Shown here: positions 63,931 to 64,000 of the stretch, one piece after another
How positions within the stretch are numbered: the first letter of the stretch is position 1
Layout: every line of letters starts with the position of its first letter
From: a virus
DNA: 64,000 bases
IMG/VR virus record: IMGVR_UViG_3300013108_000151
Coordinates: 1-64,000 of that record
Reading direction: 5' to 3' (one strand)
Program-made: the position numbers and the translations under genes
Notes under the pieces: model-generated
What the model was told of the DNA's origin: nothing
The model's input: only the letters and a program-made list of their open reading frames with translations
Database searches by the model: none

Positions 63931-64000
63931 TTATTTTCCTTGTCCTCTATATTTTTTATAAACTCTACGTTTGGATTTATTCATTGAACTTGTTTTAATC
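63931..64000 (-). CDS. 3' end of a gene cut by the window edge (basic C-terminus)
   Basis: The frame ends with TAA at 63933-63931 and is open to the right edge. The last residues are very basic (NKSKRRVYKKYRGQGK). It may start at the ATG at 63984 as a 17-residue peptide or be the tail of a longer gene outside the window. Confidence 0.4.
   Translation of the reverse strand, partial: IKTSSMNKSKRRVYKKYRGQGK

Noticed and set aside
1-64000. CRISPR array, insertion sequence, integrase or homing endonuclease
   Set aside because: No regularly spaced repeats, transposase, integrase or HNH/GIY-YIG motifs were seen in the proteins read; the phage looks strictly lytic in this window.

Overview
The window reads as part of the chromosome of a tailed, T4-like (myovirus-type) lytic phage of a marine, low-GC host. 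The evidence is a family B DNA polymerase of the gp43 type (10470-13124), a probable sliding clamp (8162-8893), a gp44-type clamp loader ATPase (47464-48393), a gp31/GroES-like co-chaperonin (49843-50259), PhoH, MazG, a GH19 endolysin with an i-spanin/o-spanin pair, repetitive fibre-like proteins, late-promoter motifs close to TATAAATA, and very tight packing with many ATGA or TAATG start/stop overlaps. No integrase, repressor or CRISPR array was seen. The gene content resembles pelagiphages and cyanophages, but no photosynthesis gene is present. An alphaproteobacterial (SAR11-like) host is an inference, not shown.

Layout. Almost everything is on the minus strand, with two plus-strand islands: 13811-14656 and 33442-40039. 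1-2.3 kb: small early proteins (cold shock, HTH), a peroxiredoxin and a promoter-driven candidate small RNA. 2.3-8.2 kb: a 7-deazaguanine DNA-modification module (FolE, QueD-like T-fold protein, DpdA-like transglycosylase) mixed with a glycosyltransferase and small unknowns. 8.2-13.7 kb: clamp, two nucleotide-sugar enzymes, DNA polymerase, DsbA-like protein. 14.7-14.9 kb: a structured gap behind a late promoter motif. 15.6-23.4 kb: six or seven proteins, several with an early (I/L)xE motif, ending in a HAD-linker-CCA-adding fusion and an NMNAT-like fusion. 23.4-33.3 kb: glycosyltransferase, ClpA-like unfoldase, peptide deformylase, J-protein, MscS-like protein, lysis cassette. 33.4-40 kb (plus): PhoH, tiny membrane proteins, then an operon encoding a periplasmic ClpP-like protease, an SbmA/BacA-like transporter, an ExbB/MotA-like and an ExbD/MotB-like protein, a two-TM protein and a cytosolic ClpP. 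40-53 kb: two tRNA loci, small early proteins, SGNH paralogues, radical SAM/SPASM protein, 2OG oxygenases, clamp loader, tryptophan-halogenase-like flavoprotein, GroES-like, FkbM methyltransferase, a DnaE fragment, MazG. 53-58 kb: fibre proteins. 58-64 kb: an Fe-S trio (A-type carrier, MIP18/SufT-like, 2Fe-2S ferredoxin), a Bax-like glucosaminidase, a glycine-zipper protein and another SGNH paralogue.

How it works together. The phage appears to control protein quality and turnover (ClpA, ClpP, J-protein, GroES, deformylase), modify its DNA (DpdA pathway) and its surface or glycans (glycosyltransferases, SGNH family, sugar nucleotide enzymes), and supply Fe-S and radical/oxygenase chemistry. 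Two promoter classes are visible: sigma70-like TTGACN-(16-18)-TATANT boxes before early-type genes, and TATAAATA-like boxes before structural, lysis and other late genes. In several cases the start codon falls at the predicted +1, which suggests leaderless mRNAs. The most novel-looking element is the plus-strand membrane operon at 35752-40039.
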